Source: Chlorobiota bacterium (GTDB lineage: Bacteria > Bacteroidota > Bacteroidia > Bacteroidales > JAADGE01). From it: 44,326 nt of DNA. Shown here in pieces: positions 25,707 through 33,911 of the stretch; position 1 is the stretch's first letter, and each line of letters starts with the position of its first letter. Both the position numbers and the translations under genes were made by a program. The notes beneath the pieces were generated by a model. It did no database searches, was not told the origin of the DNA, and saw only the letters and a list, made by a program, of their open reading frames with translations. The DNA lies in assembly GCA_013152535.1 (NCBI GenBank), contig JAADGE010000063.1, forward strand, positions 1-44,326. Reading direction: 5' to 3'.

Positions 25707-26006
25707 CATTTTATTATTGAAGATTCGATATGTTGTTCTATAGTGTGTTTTTGAAGATTATCATATTATATCCTTTCAGTTCTAGCATACCTTTTTCCGG
25801 TATCTCCGAATATTTCTCTTTGAATACACTCGAAAGAAAAGACTGGTTTATTTCTTAAAAATCAGAAAAACATATAAAAAATCCGTTTGTCCCGACAAAT
25901 CCGATTTATGTTATTCCCTTATCCCTGAAAGTGTCGGGAATTATGTTATATAACATAAAACCTATTCTGTAATCCTTCGTAAAAATATATATAAACCATA
26001 TTTGAA
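25707..26006. other. 300-bp gap with two palindromes
   Basis: No gene seen. It holds an imperfect palindrome at 25879-25907 (AAATC..TTTGT CCCG ACAAA..GATTT) and a perfect 18-bp palindrome at 25941-25958 (TTATGTTATATAACATAA), which could be a dimeric operator or part of the promoter region of the secreted endonuclease gene. The first may act as a terminator for the kinase operon, but no T run follows. Confidence 0.5.
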
Positions 26007-29000
26007 ATGAAAAATTACTACTCTTTTCTCTTTTTTCTTTTTTTCTCTGTTAATATTTTTGCACAAATACCTGCCGGGTATTATGACTCGGCGAACGGAC
26101 TTTCGGGAGCAGCACTTAAAGCGGCGCTTAATAACATTATTTCCGGACAAACGGTATACCCCTACACATCTACGGGAACAGATGTTTGGGATATTTTGAA
26201 AGAAACAGACAAGGACCCGAATAATCCTGATAATGTGATATTGCTGTATACAGGATGGTCTGTTAATGCAGCACAAGAATATAACAGCGGATCCGGATGG
26301 TCAAGAGAACACTGTTGGCCGAAATCACACGGTTTTCCGCTTGAAGAACAACCGGCTTATACAGATTGTCATCATTTAAGACCGGCTGACATCAGTGTAA
26401 ATTCAGCTCGAAACAGCCGATGGTATGCCGAATGCAATGAACAATATTTTGATGCGGGAGGAACCATTCCTACGGATTCCTGGACAAGTTCTACGGAATG
26501 GGTATGGAAACCGCGAGATGCAGTCAAAGGCGATTGTGCTCGTATGATATTTTATATGGCTACAAGATATGAAGGTGCATATAATACAACTGCGGGAGTA
26601 ACGGAGCCGGATTTGGAAATCCTTGATTTTTTACCGGCAGACGATAACTCCCCTTTACCTGAAATGGCTAAATTATCCGATTTATTGGCATGGACATGGA
26701 ACGAACAAGACCCCGTTGATGATTTTGAAAGAAACAGAAATGAAGTCGTTTATAGTTTTCAAGGTAACAGAAATCCGTATATTGATCATCCTGAATATGT
26801 TTGTTTAGTTTTCGGGTCGAATTGTCCTGGAACAGTTTCAAATCCGGATCCGTTTACTGCAGCAGGCGTTTCACCTACACAAATTGACTTAAATTGGGGA
26901 TTAAATGCCAACTCTGACAATATTGTCGTTGCATGGAATACGACAAATACTTTTGGAACGCCGTCAGGATTATATAACACAGGAGATTTGATTTCCGGAG
27001 GCGGGACAGTATTATATGTCGGAAATGCAACAAATTTCAGTCATACAGGCTTAGCACAACAAACATATTATTACAAGATTTGGTCTTATGATGTTACACC
27101 GGAATATTCTTCCGGCGTTGAAGCAAGTGCAACGCCTCTACTTCCTGAACCCGCAAATGATCCGACTAATTTTACGGTAACCGGTACAACATTCAGCACA
27201 ATTGATTTATCATGGATTGATGCAAGTTCAGGAACCTTACCTGCCGGATATCTTATTAAAGCAAGTACAAGTACTATCTCGGATCCCGTTGACGGTATTC
27301 CGGAAGCAGACGGAACGCTGATAAAAAATATTTCACAAGGTGTTCAAGCTGTTTCATTTACAGGCTTGTCAGCTTCTACAACTTATAATTTTAAAATTTA
27401 TCCGTATACGAACTCCGGAGCAAATATTGATTACAAAACAGATACACCTCTGTCAACATCCGGAACAACGGATGCAATTCCTTTAACAAAAGATATTATT
27501 TATATTCAAGATTTTGACCTGAACACAAGTTGGACTTATACACACGATATTCCCTTTTGGGATAATACATGGGGAACTGACGGGTATTACGGAATAATTG
27601 ATATTTCTGCGGCATCACCGCTTAATTACATTAATTTCTCTCAAAACATATTAGGAGAGAATGATATGAATGATGAAGGATTAGGAACAGGCGGTATTGC
27701 AACGGTAGATTTTACGGATGCGGATATTTCATTATACACTAATGTTGAATTATCTTTTGATTGGGATATTTCAGGATATAATGCTTCTGCCGATAATGCT
27801 GAATATGAAATCTTTTATGACGGCGTTAGTCAAGGACGAACTTATCTTGTTGACGGCGGGGTTACCGGTCCTGACGGGGAGGGAACCGTAAGTGTATTAA
27901 TTCCGGATAATGTCAGTGTTGCGGATCTTCGTATTTATATTGAAGATGACGGGGTTACCGGATTTTCAGGATTTGATAATTTTAAACTTGAAGGTTATCC
28001 TGTTTCTGTTACATATACTTGGCAAGGAGACGATCCTACGAACCCGAATGACTGGCAAACTGCAGAAAATTGGGATAAAGGAAGTATTCCGGGAAGTTCG
28101 GATAATGTTATAATTCCGACTGTAACTAACTATCCTGTAATTGATGACGGAACTGCAACTGCATTGTGTAAAAACTTAACTATTAATGACGGAAGTATAA
28201 CAATTGCATATAACGGACAATTGACGGTTTTCGGTCAATTAACGAATAATGTCGGAAATTCGGGTATAGTTATTCAATCAAATGCAACAGGAGAAGGTTC
28301 TTTAATTATAAACACAGCAGGAATATCTGCAACTGTTGAAAAATTTGTAACAGGCAATAATTGGCATTTATTGTATCCTTCTTTAAGTGCTGTACCGACT
28401 TCAATATTTACAAATGAAGGAATCAATACAAATTATAATTTATATTCTTATAATGAAGCGAAGGAAGATTATTGGGATGTCACTGATATTTACGGTACAA
28501 CCGGTTGGACATCTGAAGTATTGTCTTCAAACCTAAGAACGGACAAAGGTTTTTTATTTAACCGATATAACTCTTCGGATAAGATTTTTGTTGAAACAGG
28601 AGGATCTCTTAATGCTTCTGATGTATCGTTTGACTTAACTTATACAGTCAGTACAATACCGATAGAAAACGGAGTAACGGAACCGAGATCGTATTTTGAC
28701 GGTTGGAATTTAATCGGTAATCCTTATACAAGTTCCGTTGACTGGGATTTGGTTACACTTAGCGGTATTGAAAGCGGTATTTATTATTTGGACGGGGGTA
28801 ATTATAAATATTATATCCAAAGTGGTGACGGATCTCAGAACCCTCCGTATAATGTCGGAATATCCGTAAACGGCGGATCAAGATATATACCTGCATCACA
28901 AGGCTTTATGGTAAAAGTTAATAATACGGGAGTTTTACATTCAGCAAGTTTAATAATTCCTAAATCAGCAAGAATTCATCAAAGTCAAACATTATATAAA

Positions 29001-29690
29001 AACAATGTAACAATACCGAATTTATTAAGGATAGAGCTTGAAAAGGACGGATATTCTGATGAATCGGTATTAAGAACATTACCTTATGAAGTATCTGATG
29101 AATTCGATAAAAAATACGATCTTTATAAGATGTTTTCGTTTAATAACAGTTTCCCGCAGATATACACTTTAAATAATGGTAAAACAATAAGCTATGCTTT
29201 AAATTCTATACCTGAAATTACGGGAGAAAGGATAATTCCGATTGGTATTTATACAGGAAAAGCGGGTAATTATACCATCAGAATTACTGAAAATAATTTT
29301 AATGAAATGAATGTTGTATTATATGATAAACTGCTTAATCAAAGAGTTATATCATCCGAAAACAATAGTTACGGTTTCAAAAGTGAACAAGGAAAAAATA
29401 ATGACAGATTTGAATTAGTCATCAGTAAAAAGGCAAGTAATATTTCTGATCTTAATACAGATATTACGGTTTTTCCTAACCCGGTTACCGATAACTTATT
29501 TATTCATTTTTCAGATGATTTTCCGAAAGAATATCAAATAACAGATATTACCGGCAGACTTATTTCAAAAGGCATATTCTTTTCAAAAATAAATCGTATA
29601 AAATTTGAACCGAATCTTAAAGGAGTATTCTTGTTGCAAATAAAAATGTCAAATGATAAAGTCGTTTATAAAAAGATAATTGCGGAATAG
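26007..29690 (+). CDS. Secreted T9SS endonuclease I with fibronectin III domains
   Basis: The 1227-residue protein has a signal peptide (1-20, ending FAQ). Residues about 21-270 are an endonuclease I domain: GWSREHCWPKSHGF (His102, His108) and CHHLRPADISVNSARNSRWY form the metal-dependent active site. Two FN3-like domains (about 275-375 and 385-490) follow, then a jelly-roll-like region (about 495-670), a segment starting YTWQGDDPTNPNDW, and more beta-rich sequence. A type IX sorting domain (FPNPVTDNLF to KKIIAE) closes the protein. It would be released or surface-attached and degrade extracellular nucleic acids for nutrition, biofilm dispersal or defence. It lies inside the second att interval. 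Confidence 0.9.
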   Translation: MKNYYSFLFFLFFSVNIFAQIPAGYYDSANGLSGAALKAALNNIISGQTVYPYTSTGTDVWDILKETDKDPNNPDNVILLYTGWSVNAAQEYNSGSGWSREHCWPKSHGFPLEEQPAYTDCHHLRPADISVNSARNSRWYAECNEQYFDAGGTIPTDSWTSSTEWVWKPRDAVKGDCARMIFYMATRYEGAYNTTAGVTEPDLEILDFLPADDNSPLPEMAKLSDLLAWTWNEQDPVDDFERNRNEVVYSFQGNRNPYIDHPEYVCLVFGSNCPGTVSNPDPFTAAGVSPTQIDLNWGLNANSDNIVVAWNTTNTFGTPSGLYNTGDLISGGGTVLYVGNATNFSHTGLAQQTYYYKIWSYDVTPEYSSGVEASATPLLPEPANDPTNFTVTGTTFSTIDLSWIDASSGTLPAGYLIKASTSTISDPVDGIPEADGTLIKNISQGVQAVSFTGLSASTTYNFKIYPYTNSGANIDYKTDTPLSTSGTTDAIPLTKDIIYIQDFDLNTSWTYTHDIPFWDNTWGTDGYYGIIDISAASPLNYINFSQNILGENDMNDEGLGTGGIATVDFTDADISLYTNVELSFDWDISGYNASADNAEYEIFYDGVSQGRTYLVDGGVTGPDGEGTVSVLIPDNVSVADLRIYIEDDGVTGFSGFDNFKLEGYPVSVTYTWQGDDPTNPNDWQTAENWDKGSIPGSSDNVIIPTVTNYPVIDDGTATALCKNLTINDGSITIAYNGQLTVFGQLTNNVGNSGIVIQSNATGEGSLIINTAGISATVEKFVTGNNWHLLYPSLSAVPTSIFTNEGINTNYNLYSYNEAKEDYWDVTDIYGTTGWTSEVLSSNLRTDKGFLFNRYNSSDKIFVETGGSLNASDVSFDLTYTVSTIPIENGVTEPRSYFDGWNLIGNPYTSSVDWDLVTLSGIESGIYYLDGGNYKYYIQSGDGSQNPPYNVGISVNGGSRYIPASQGFMVKVNNTGVLHSASLIIPKSARIHQSQTLYKNNVTIPNLLRIELEKDGYSDESVLRTLPYEVSDEFDKKYDLYKMFSFNNSFPQIYTLNNGKTISYALNSIPEITGERIIPIGIYTGKAGNYTIRITENNFNEMNVVLYDKLLNQRVISSENNSYGFKSEQGKNNDRFELVISKKASNISDLNTDITVFPNPVTDNLFIHFSDDFPKEYQITDITGRLISKGIFFSKINRIKFEPNLKGVFLLQIKMSNDKVVYKKIIAE

Positions 29691-29755
29691 CCTTCTATAC
29701 AGGAAGAGAAATTTGATTATTTAGTGATTTTTGTGTTATTATTATTCTTAATTGA

Positions 29756-29786
29756 TTGAGATAACCCTTTTTAAATTATATATTTG
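29756..29786 (+). promoter_or_regulatory. Promoter of the HNH nuclease gene
   Basis: TTG (29756-29758), 20 bp, then TATATTTG (29779-29786) is a good Bacteroidota-type promoter, 21 bp before the start. Confidence 0.55.
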
Positions 29787-29807
29787 TCATAAATTAAAAA
29801 TGTAATT

Positions 29808-30119
29808 ATGGGTTTTTTCGATATTTTCAGTGATACATATACCGATAATAACGGATACAAAAGGTATAAAAAATCAAACAAACTTGAACATCGTAAAGTG
29901 GTTGAAAAAAAGCTTGGCAGAAAGTTAAAGAAAGGTGAAGTTGTTCATCATAAAGACAGAAATAAAAAAAACAATTCTGCAGATAATTTATGGGTTTTCA
30001 GAAATCAGGAAGAGCATGATAGAACGCATAAAACAGATGCAAAAAAATACGGGAAGAAATACAGTTATAAAGGTTCTCAAAAAAAGAAAAAGAATGGATT
30101 TTGGGATGATATCTTTTAA
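29808..30119 (+). CDS. Small HNH nuclease
   Basis: A 103-residue very basic protein with an HNH_3-like core: EVVHHKDRNKKNNSADNLWV (His47, His48, Asn56, Asn60) and EEHDRTH (His70, His74). The Lys-rich tail (about 75-103) probably binds DNA. It has its own promoter and terminator and stands alone between the secreted endonuclease and the CoiA-like gene. It may be a homing-type or defence nuclease. Confidence 0.82.
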   Translation: MGFFDIFSDTYTDNNGYKRYKKSNKLEHRKVVEKKLGRKLKKGEVVHHKDRNKKNNSADNLWVFRNQEEHDRTHKTDAKKYGKKYSYKGSQKKKKNGFWDDIF

Positions 30120-30150
30120 TGTATTTAAATTTTAGAGATTGACTATTTTT

Positions 30151-30182
30151 AAGAGTTTGATTATTTTTAAACTCTTTTTTTA
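30151..30182 (+). terminator. Rho-independent terminator after the HNH gene
   Basis: AAGAGTTT (30151-30158) pairs with AAACTCTT (30169-30176), followed by a T run. Confidence 0.75.
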
Positions 30183-30256
30183 GTTTAATATCAGCTTTTA
30201 AATCGTATTAATTTGTTTATTTTCTTTTCTATTTTTATACTGTAAAATATAAAAAC

Positions 30257-31312
30257 ATGGTATATAAATTACCTTTCGGATTAAAAAACGGACAGCTTGT
30301 TGAAGTCAAAGATGTTGAGAGAGGTTTAGAATGTGATTGTTACTGCCCGGCTTGTAACAGCAGATTAATAGCAAGAAAAGGAAGTGAAAGAATTGAACAT
30401 TTTGCTCATTATAAAAATCCTGAATGTGAATATGCTTTTGAAACTGCATTACATTTAGCAGCAAAAGAGATATTTTTAAAAAATAAAAAAATAAAACTTC
30501 CGGAATTCCGGAGTGAAATACCCGGTTTTGGCGAACAAAAAATAAGAGATAGCATAGATTTTGAATATCTGAATGTTTTTTCTGAAAAAAAAACAAATGA
30601 TATTATTCCTGATTTAATTTTGGAGATTGAAAAAAAAGGTAAAAGAAGAAGAATTTTTATTGAAATTGCCGTAACACATTTTATAGATGAAATTAAATTA
30701 GAGAAAATACGAAAAATCGGTATTTCAACAATAGAAATTGATTTAAGTAAGGAATTTAAAAGATATGTAGATTTTAAATTTTTAGAAGAATTACTAATTA
30801 ACCAAACCGAAAATAAAAAATGGATATTTAATGCAAAGAAAACACAACTAATTAATAAGAAAAAAACAGAATTACAACGGGAAAAAGAAGAAAAAATAGC
30901 ATCCGAAAAAGAACAGCAGAAAAGTTTAGAAAAGGCTATGCAAAAACTCCTTGAAGAAAGAAAAAGAACAGAAATCACACAAAAAAATGATGAAAAAGAA
31001 AATCAATTTCAATATGATAAATTCGAAATTTTAGCGGAAGAAAAAAGAAAAAATGAAGAAAGAAAACAACAAGAAGAATATGAAAAAGGATTAAAAGAAT
31101 TTGAAAAAGAATTTGGTCCGTTAGCAAATAGTTTAAAGACAATTAAGCAGGTTAAGAATTTACAATTTGTATTAGATTGTCCTTTACATAAAAAAGAGCC
31201 AAATCTTGAACTTGGGATAAACGTTCCTTTTGCAAACTTTATGTTTGATTGTCCAAATTGTCCTAATTTATATGCGAGGTTTGATACTAATCATATAATT
31301 TGTACGAAATGA
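30257..31312 (+). CDS. CoiA-like nuclease with coiled coil and C-terminal zinc site
   Basis: The 351-residue protein has the layout of competence CoiA-like proteins. An N-terminal zinc-finger region (CYCPACNSRLIARKGSER, then HFAH and CEYAFET, about 28-66) is followed by a PD-(D/E)XK-like core with IIPDLILEIE and IFIEIAVTH (about 115-145). A long Lys/Glu-rich coiled coil (about 195-285) is not part of the usual CoiA core. The C-terminus has a second Cys-rich site (CPLH and CPNCPN). Proteins like this are found widely in Bacteroidota, often outside competence loci. Its stop overlaps the ATG of the RM remnant (ATGA). Confidence 0.78.
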   Translation: MVYKLPFGLKNGQLVEVKDVERGLECDCYCPACNSRLIARKGSERIEHFAHYKNPECEYAFETALHLAAKEIFLKNKKIKLPEFRSEIPGFGEQKIRDSIDFEYLNVFSEKKTNDIIPDLILEIEKKGKRRRIFIEIAVTHFIDEIKLEKIRKIGISTIEIDLSKEFKRYVDFKFLEELLINQTENKKWIFNAKKTQLINKKKTELQREKEEKIASEKEQQKSLEKAMQKLLEERKRTEITQKNDEKENQFQYDKFEILAEEKRKNEERKQQEEYEKGLKEFEKEFGPLANSLKTIKQVKNLQFVLDCPLHKKEPNLELGINVPFANFMFDCPNCPNLYARFDTNHIICTK

Positions 31313-31350
31313 ATATCCGAGAATACATCACAATAATAAACAAATGCTTT
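31309..31350 (+). pseudogene. 5' remnant of a second restriction-modification gene
   Basis: The first 42 bp starting at ATG 31309 match the start of the RM gene at 19576 closely (MNIREYITIINK against MNLQEYIITINK; about 35 of 42 bases by eye). Beyond this the frame loses similarity and soon stops. It overlaps the CoiA-like stop as ATGA, a coupling typical of intact operons, so a full RM gene probably once followed here. Confidence 0.7.
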
Positions 31351-31474
31351 AACTGTTTTATCGTTATCAAGATTTTTGAGATATTTGTTTGTTACGGTTT
31401 TTTTGGAATAAAGGCATGATTTGGACTTGAGTTTTTTATTATATGAGTCAAGTTCAAAAATAAATATTATTATT

Positions 31475-31537
31475 ATGAAAAATTACTATTCAGTGATTTT
31501 TTTAATATTTTTACTTATGAAAGAAATTAACAGATAA
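31475..31537 (+). pseudogene. Possible 5' remnant resembling the secreted endonuclease gene
   Basis: A 20-codon frame beginning MKNYYSVIFLIFLL matches the signal peptide start of the endonuclease at 26007 (MKNYYSFLFFLFF), with its first 14 bases identical. It then stops. Being short and hydrophobic, the match could be chance, but its order after the RM remnant mirrors the order of the intact genes. Confidence 0.35.
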
Positions 31538-31605
31538 TAAAAGTTCTCATCTATATTTCACTTCCATTGCAGAAATGCCCTGTATTTGCTGACAGCAATA
31601 CTTTC

Positions 31606-31620
31606 TGTATCGGAAAATAA
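31606..31620 (+). repeat. Right-hand att site of island 2
   Basis: TGTATCGGAAAATAA differs from the mnmE end by one base and shares 23 of 25 surrounding bases with the internal site. In the MnmE frame the bases before it read VFADSNTFCIGK-stop, so the Phe-Cys-Ile-Gly-Lys end is again preserved. It marks the probable right boundary of the islands. Confidence 0.78.
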
Positions 31621-31694
31621 ATATTAAAATAAAATACCTAAAATCCGTTTATCAAATAATTTTAGATTTGATAAAACAAACAAAAAATTAGTTG

Positions 31695-31702
31695 TATCTT
31701 TG
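31695..31702 (+). promoter_or_regulatory. Candidate promoter for the small T9SS protein
   Basis: TATCTTTG fits TAnnTTTG, 45 bp before the start at 31748. A TTTG at 31667-31670 lies somewhat farther upstream than usual. Confidence 0.45.
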
Positions 31703-31747
31703 TACAGACTGTTACCTATTCAATAATTATTGTTTAAAGATATTCAG

Positions 31748-32215
31748 ATGAAAAAAGTTTATTTATTTATTGGTTTAGTAAGTGTGTGTTTTTTTAATGT
31801 TAATGCACAAGAAATTATTTCAACTTCGGGAGACTATTTCGAAAACACAACCGGTTCTATAAGTTGGACTGTCGGAGAATCAATGATTGAGACCTATACC
31901 AACGGGTCTGAGATTCTTACGCAAGGTTTTCAACAAAGTAGATTAACAGAAGTTTCTGTCTTTGAACTCGAAAACATTGATATTTCCGTAAAAATTGCTC
32001 CTAATCCGACAATGGATTTTATCAATTTATATACAGATAATTTTAAAGACCTTACTTATCAGTTATATGATTTTAACGGGAAACTAATTAAACAAGCCGA
32101 TGTAATATCTTATGAAACAAAAATTTCTTTCTCACAACTTTCTTATGCCGCTTATTTTCTGAAAATAATGAAAGGTGCACAAATCATCAAAATTTTTCAA
32201 ATTATAAAACAATAA
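31748..32215 (+). CDS. Small secreted protein with T9SS sorting domain
   Basis: I chose the ATG at 31748 (MKKVYLFIGL), which begins a signal peptide ending NVNAQ. The product is 155 residues. The mature N-terminal region (about 20-75: SWTVGESMIETYTNGSEILT, then QGF) is a pattern common in Bacteroidota proteins that are mostly sorting domain. Residues about 80-155 are the type A T9SS domain (APNPTMDFINLY to FLKIMKGAQIIKIFQI). It carries almost no cargo domain, so it may be a small surface protein. The following adhesin-like gene lies 52 bp downstream. Confidence 0.82.
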   Translation: MKKVYLFIGLVSVCFFNVNAQEIISTSGDYFENTTGSISWTVGESMIETYTNGSEILTQGFQQSRLTEVSVFELENIDISVKIAPNPTMDFINLYTDNFKDLTYQLYDFNGKLIKQADVISYETKISFSQLSYAAYFLKIMKGAQIIKIFQIIKQ

Positions 32216-32267
32216 TACAATAGTTAATATATGAAAATAATATTTTAATAATATAATACTATAAATT

Positions 32268-33701
32268 ATGAAAAAGACTCTGTTTATTTTGTTTATTATA
32301 CTTTTTATCGGAACTGCAATTTTTGCACAAACACATCAAGGGCTTAAGTATCAGGCTGTTGTCAGGGATGCAAGCGGAGCAATTTTGCAAAATAAAACGG
32401 TAGGATTGCAAATCAGTATTTTGAAAGGCAGTGAAACCGGACTTTCAGTTTATACTGAAACTTGGACCGTACCAACGAATAATTTCGGTTTGGTAAATTT
32501 GAATATAGGTGTGGGTGAAGGCAGTACTACTGATGACTTTTCAGTAATCCCCTGGGGATCTGATAATTATTGGTTGCAAGTTGGATTGGATAAAAACGGC
32601 GGAACCGATTATACCGTAATGGGTACAAGTAAATTACTTTCGGTACCTTATGCTCTGTATTCGGAAAAAACGCCTTGGACTTCGTCAGGAGATACTCTTT
32701 TCTGTGTAAAAGATGCTCAAGACAGACCGGTTTTTATAGTTTTTTCAGACGGAGTACAGGTAATTGTTGATACAACAGCTACAAAAAGTGGTGCGAGCGG
32801 CAGATTTTTAGTAAGTGGGAGAGGTCTTAATAAAAAAGATAAAGGTACTGAAATGAACTTTATGGATATGACTAAAAAAAATTATTTAATCGGTAATAAT
32901 GTTGCACCCGGATTAGTTCCGACATCTACTACGGGTATTAAAAACTCAATCTTGGGTTATGAAGCCGGAAATAAGTTAACAACAGGTTATGAACATACTT
33001 TTATTGGTTATCAAGCCGGATACAGTTCTGTCGGAGGAAATTCTAATATATTTATCGGAAATAAAGCCGGCTACAGTTCTCAATACGGGGTAGGAAATAT
33101 AAACATCGGTTTTAGTGCCGGTTATTCTAATAATAATGATCCGGGAAGTAATATTTTTGTGGGTCAAGCATCAGGATATGCTAATGCAAACGGTTTTGAG
33201 AATGTATATATCGGATACAGAGCAGGACAAGCCGGCTCAATCGGAGAAAATAATGTTTATTTGGGAGCTTATGCCGGAAGAATGAATTCGGGAACAGGGA
33301 ATGTATTTATAGGTTCTAATGTCGGGAATACTTATCCCTCAAATTCTATTGTGTCGAATATGCTTTATATTGATAATTCGAGCACAACCACACCTCTTAT
33401 CAGCGGAAATTTTGATGACGGAAATGAAGAAGTTCATATTAACGGACATTTTACTTTTAATCAGGGTGTAAATTCTGTTACTTTACCTTCTGACAGAGGA
33501 ACAAGCGGACAAGTATTAACTACAGACGGAAACGGAAATACAAGTTGGGGGGCAAATAAATCTGCTGAAAATCCGAAAAAAACAGAATTGCTGGAATCTG
33601 AAATACAAAATCAAAAATTACAAATCGAAAAACTTTTAAAAGAAAATAAAAACTTAGAAGCAAGATTAACAGTTTTAGAAAAAGTAATTAATAAAAAATA
33701 A
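32268..33701 (+). CDS. Adhesin/tail-fibre-like secreted repeat protein
   Basis: The 477-residue protein has a signal peptide (1-20, ending FAQ) and an N-terminal domain (20-130) starting HQGLKYQAVVRDASG, common at the start of Bacteroidota fibre-like surface proteins. Residues about 215-365 hold repeats of about 22 residues built on N-x-F/V-I-G-x-x-A-G-Y, resembling heads of trimeric adhesins. An intermediate region (NQGVNSVTLPSDRGTSGQVL) and a C-terminal coiled coil (about 435-477, heptads of Leu/Ile) follow. No T9SS sorting domain is visible. It probably forms a trimer at the surface. How it is anchored is unclear. Confidence 0.75.
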   Translation: MKKTLFILFIILFIGTAIFAQTHQGLKYQAVVRDASGAILQNKTVGLQISILKGSETGLSVYTETWTVPTNNFGLVNLNIGVGEGSTTDDFSVIPWGSDNYWLQVGLDKNGGTDYTVMGTSKLLSVPYALYSEKTPWTSSGDTLFCVKDAQDRPVFIVFSDGVQVIVDTTATKSGASGRFLVSGRGLNKKDKGTEMNFMDMTKKNYLIGNNVAPGLVPTSTTGIKNSILGYEAGNKLTTGYEHTFIGYQAGYSSVGGNSNIFIGNKAGYSSQYGVGNINIGFSAGYSNNNDPGSNIFVGQASGYANANGFENVYIGYRAGQAGSIGENNVYLGAYAGRMNSGTGNVFIGSNVGNTYPSNSIVSNMLYIDNSSTTTPLISGNFDDGNEEVHINGHFTFNQGVNSVTLPSDRGTSGQVLTTDGNGNTSWGANKSAENPKKTELLESEIQNQKLQIEKLLKENKNLEARLTVLEKVINKK

Positions 33702-33746
33702 AAAACTGTAAAACTTTTTATATCGCATTCAAAGTTTTGTGATTTT

Positions 33747-33782
33747 CAACAAAAAGCCTTCTTTTAAGAAGGCTTTTTGTTG
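33747..33782. terminator. Strong bidirectional hairpin terminator
   Basis: A perfect 17-bp stem (33747-33763 with 33766-33782) closed by a 2-nt loop, with T runs in the stem on both strands. It ends the adhesin transcript. Confidence 0.85.
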
Positions 33783-33853
33783 AAATATATTAATAATATT
33801 TACAGTTTGATGAATACAGATATCATTTTTTTAATAAAGTAATATAAAATATA

Positions 33854-33884
33854 TTGTAATTTTCTTAACAAAGGATTATATTTG
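33854..33884 (+). promoter_or_regulatory. Promoter of the sensor-phosphatase gene
   Basis: TTG (33854-33856), 20 bp, TATATTTG (33877-33884) is a good Bacteroidota-type promoter, 27 bp before the start at 33912. Confidence 0.6.
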
Positions 33885-33911
33885 TGTTCTAATAATCTTA
33901 AACCGAATAAC

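Larger units (their letters stand above)
19464..31620 (+). mobile_element. Island 2: defence-gene cargo bounded by mnmE-type att sites
   Basis: About 12.2 kb lies between the att copies at 19449-19463 and 31606-31620. It contains a nuclease-methyltransferase, AbiJ-like protein, HipA_2-like kinase, DUF3037 protein, a small unknown, a T9SS endonuclease I, HNH and CoiA-like nucleases, and 5' remnants of further genes. It has no integrase, so it is either decayed or mobilised in trans by island 1. Whether the endonuclease I gene is true cargo or resident DNA cannot be told from sequence alone. Confidence 0.65.

Noticed and set aside
25965-25982. TTCTGTAATCCTTCGTAA as a possible fourth att site
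   Set aside because: Only the first seven and last four bases match the mnmE end site (about 11 of 18), and the core TGTATCGG is not present.
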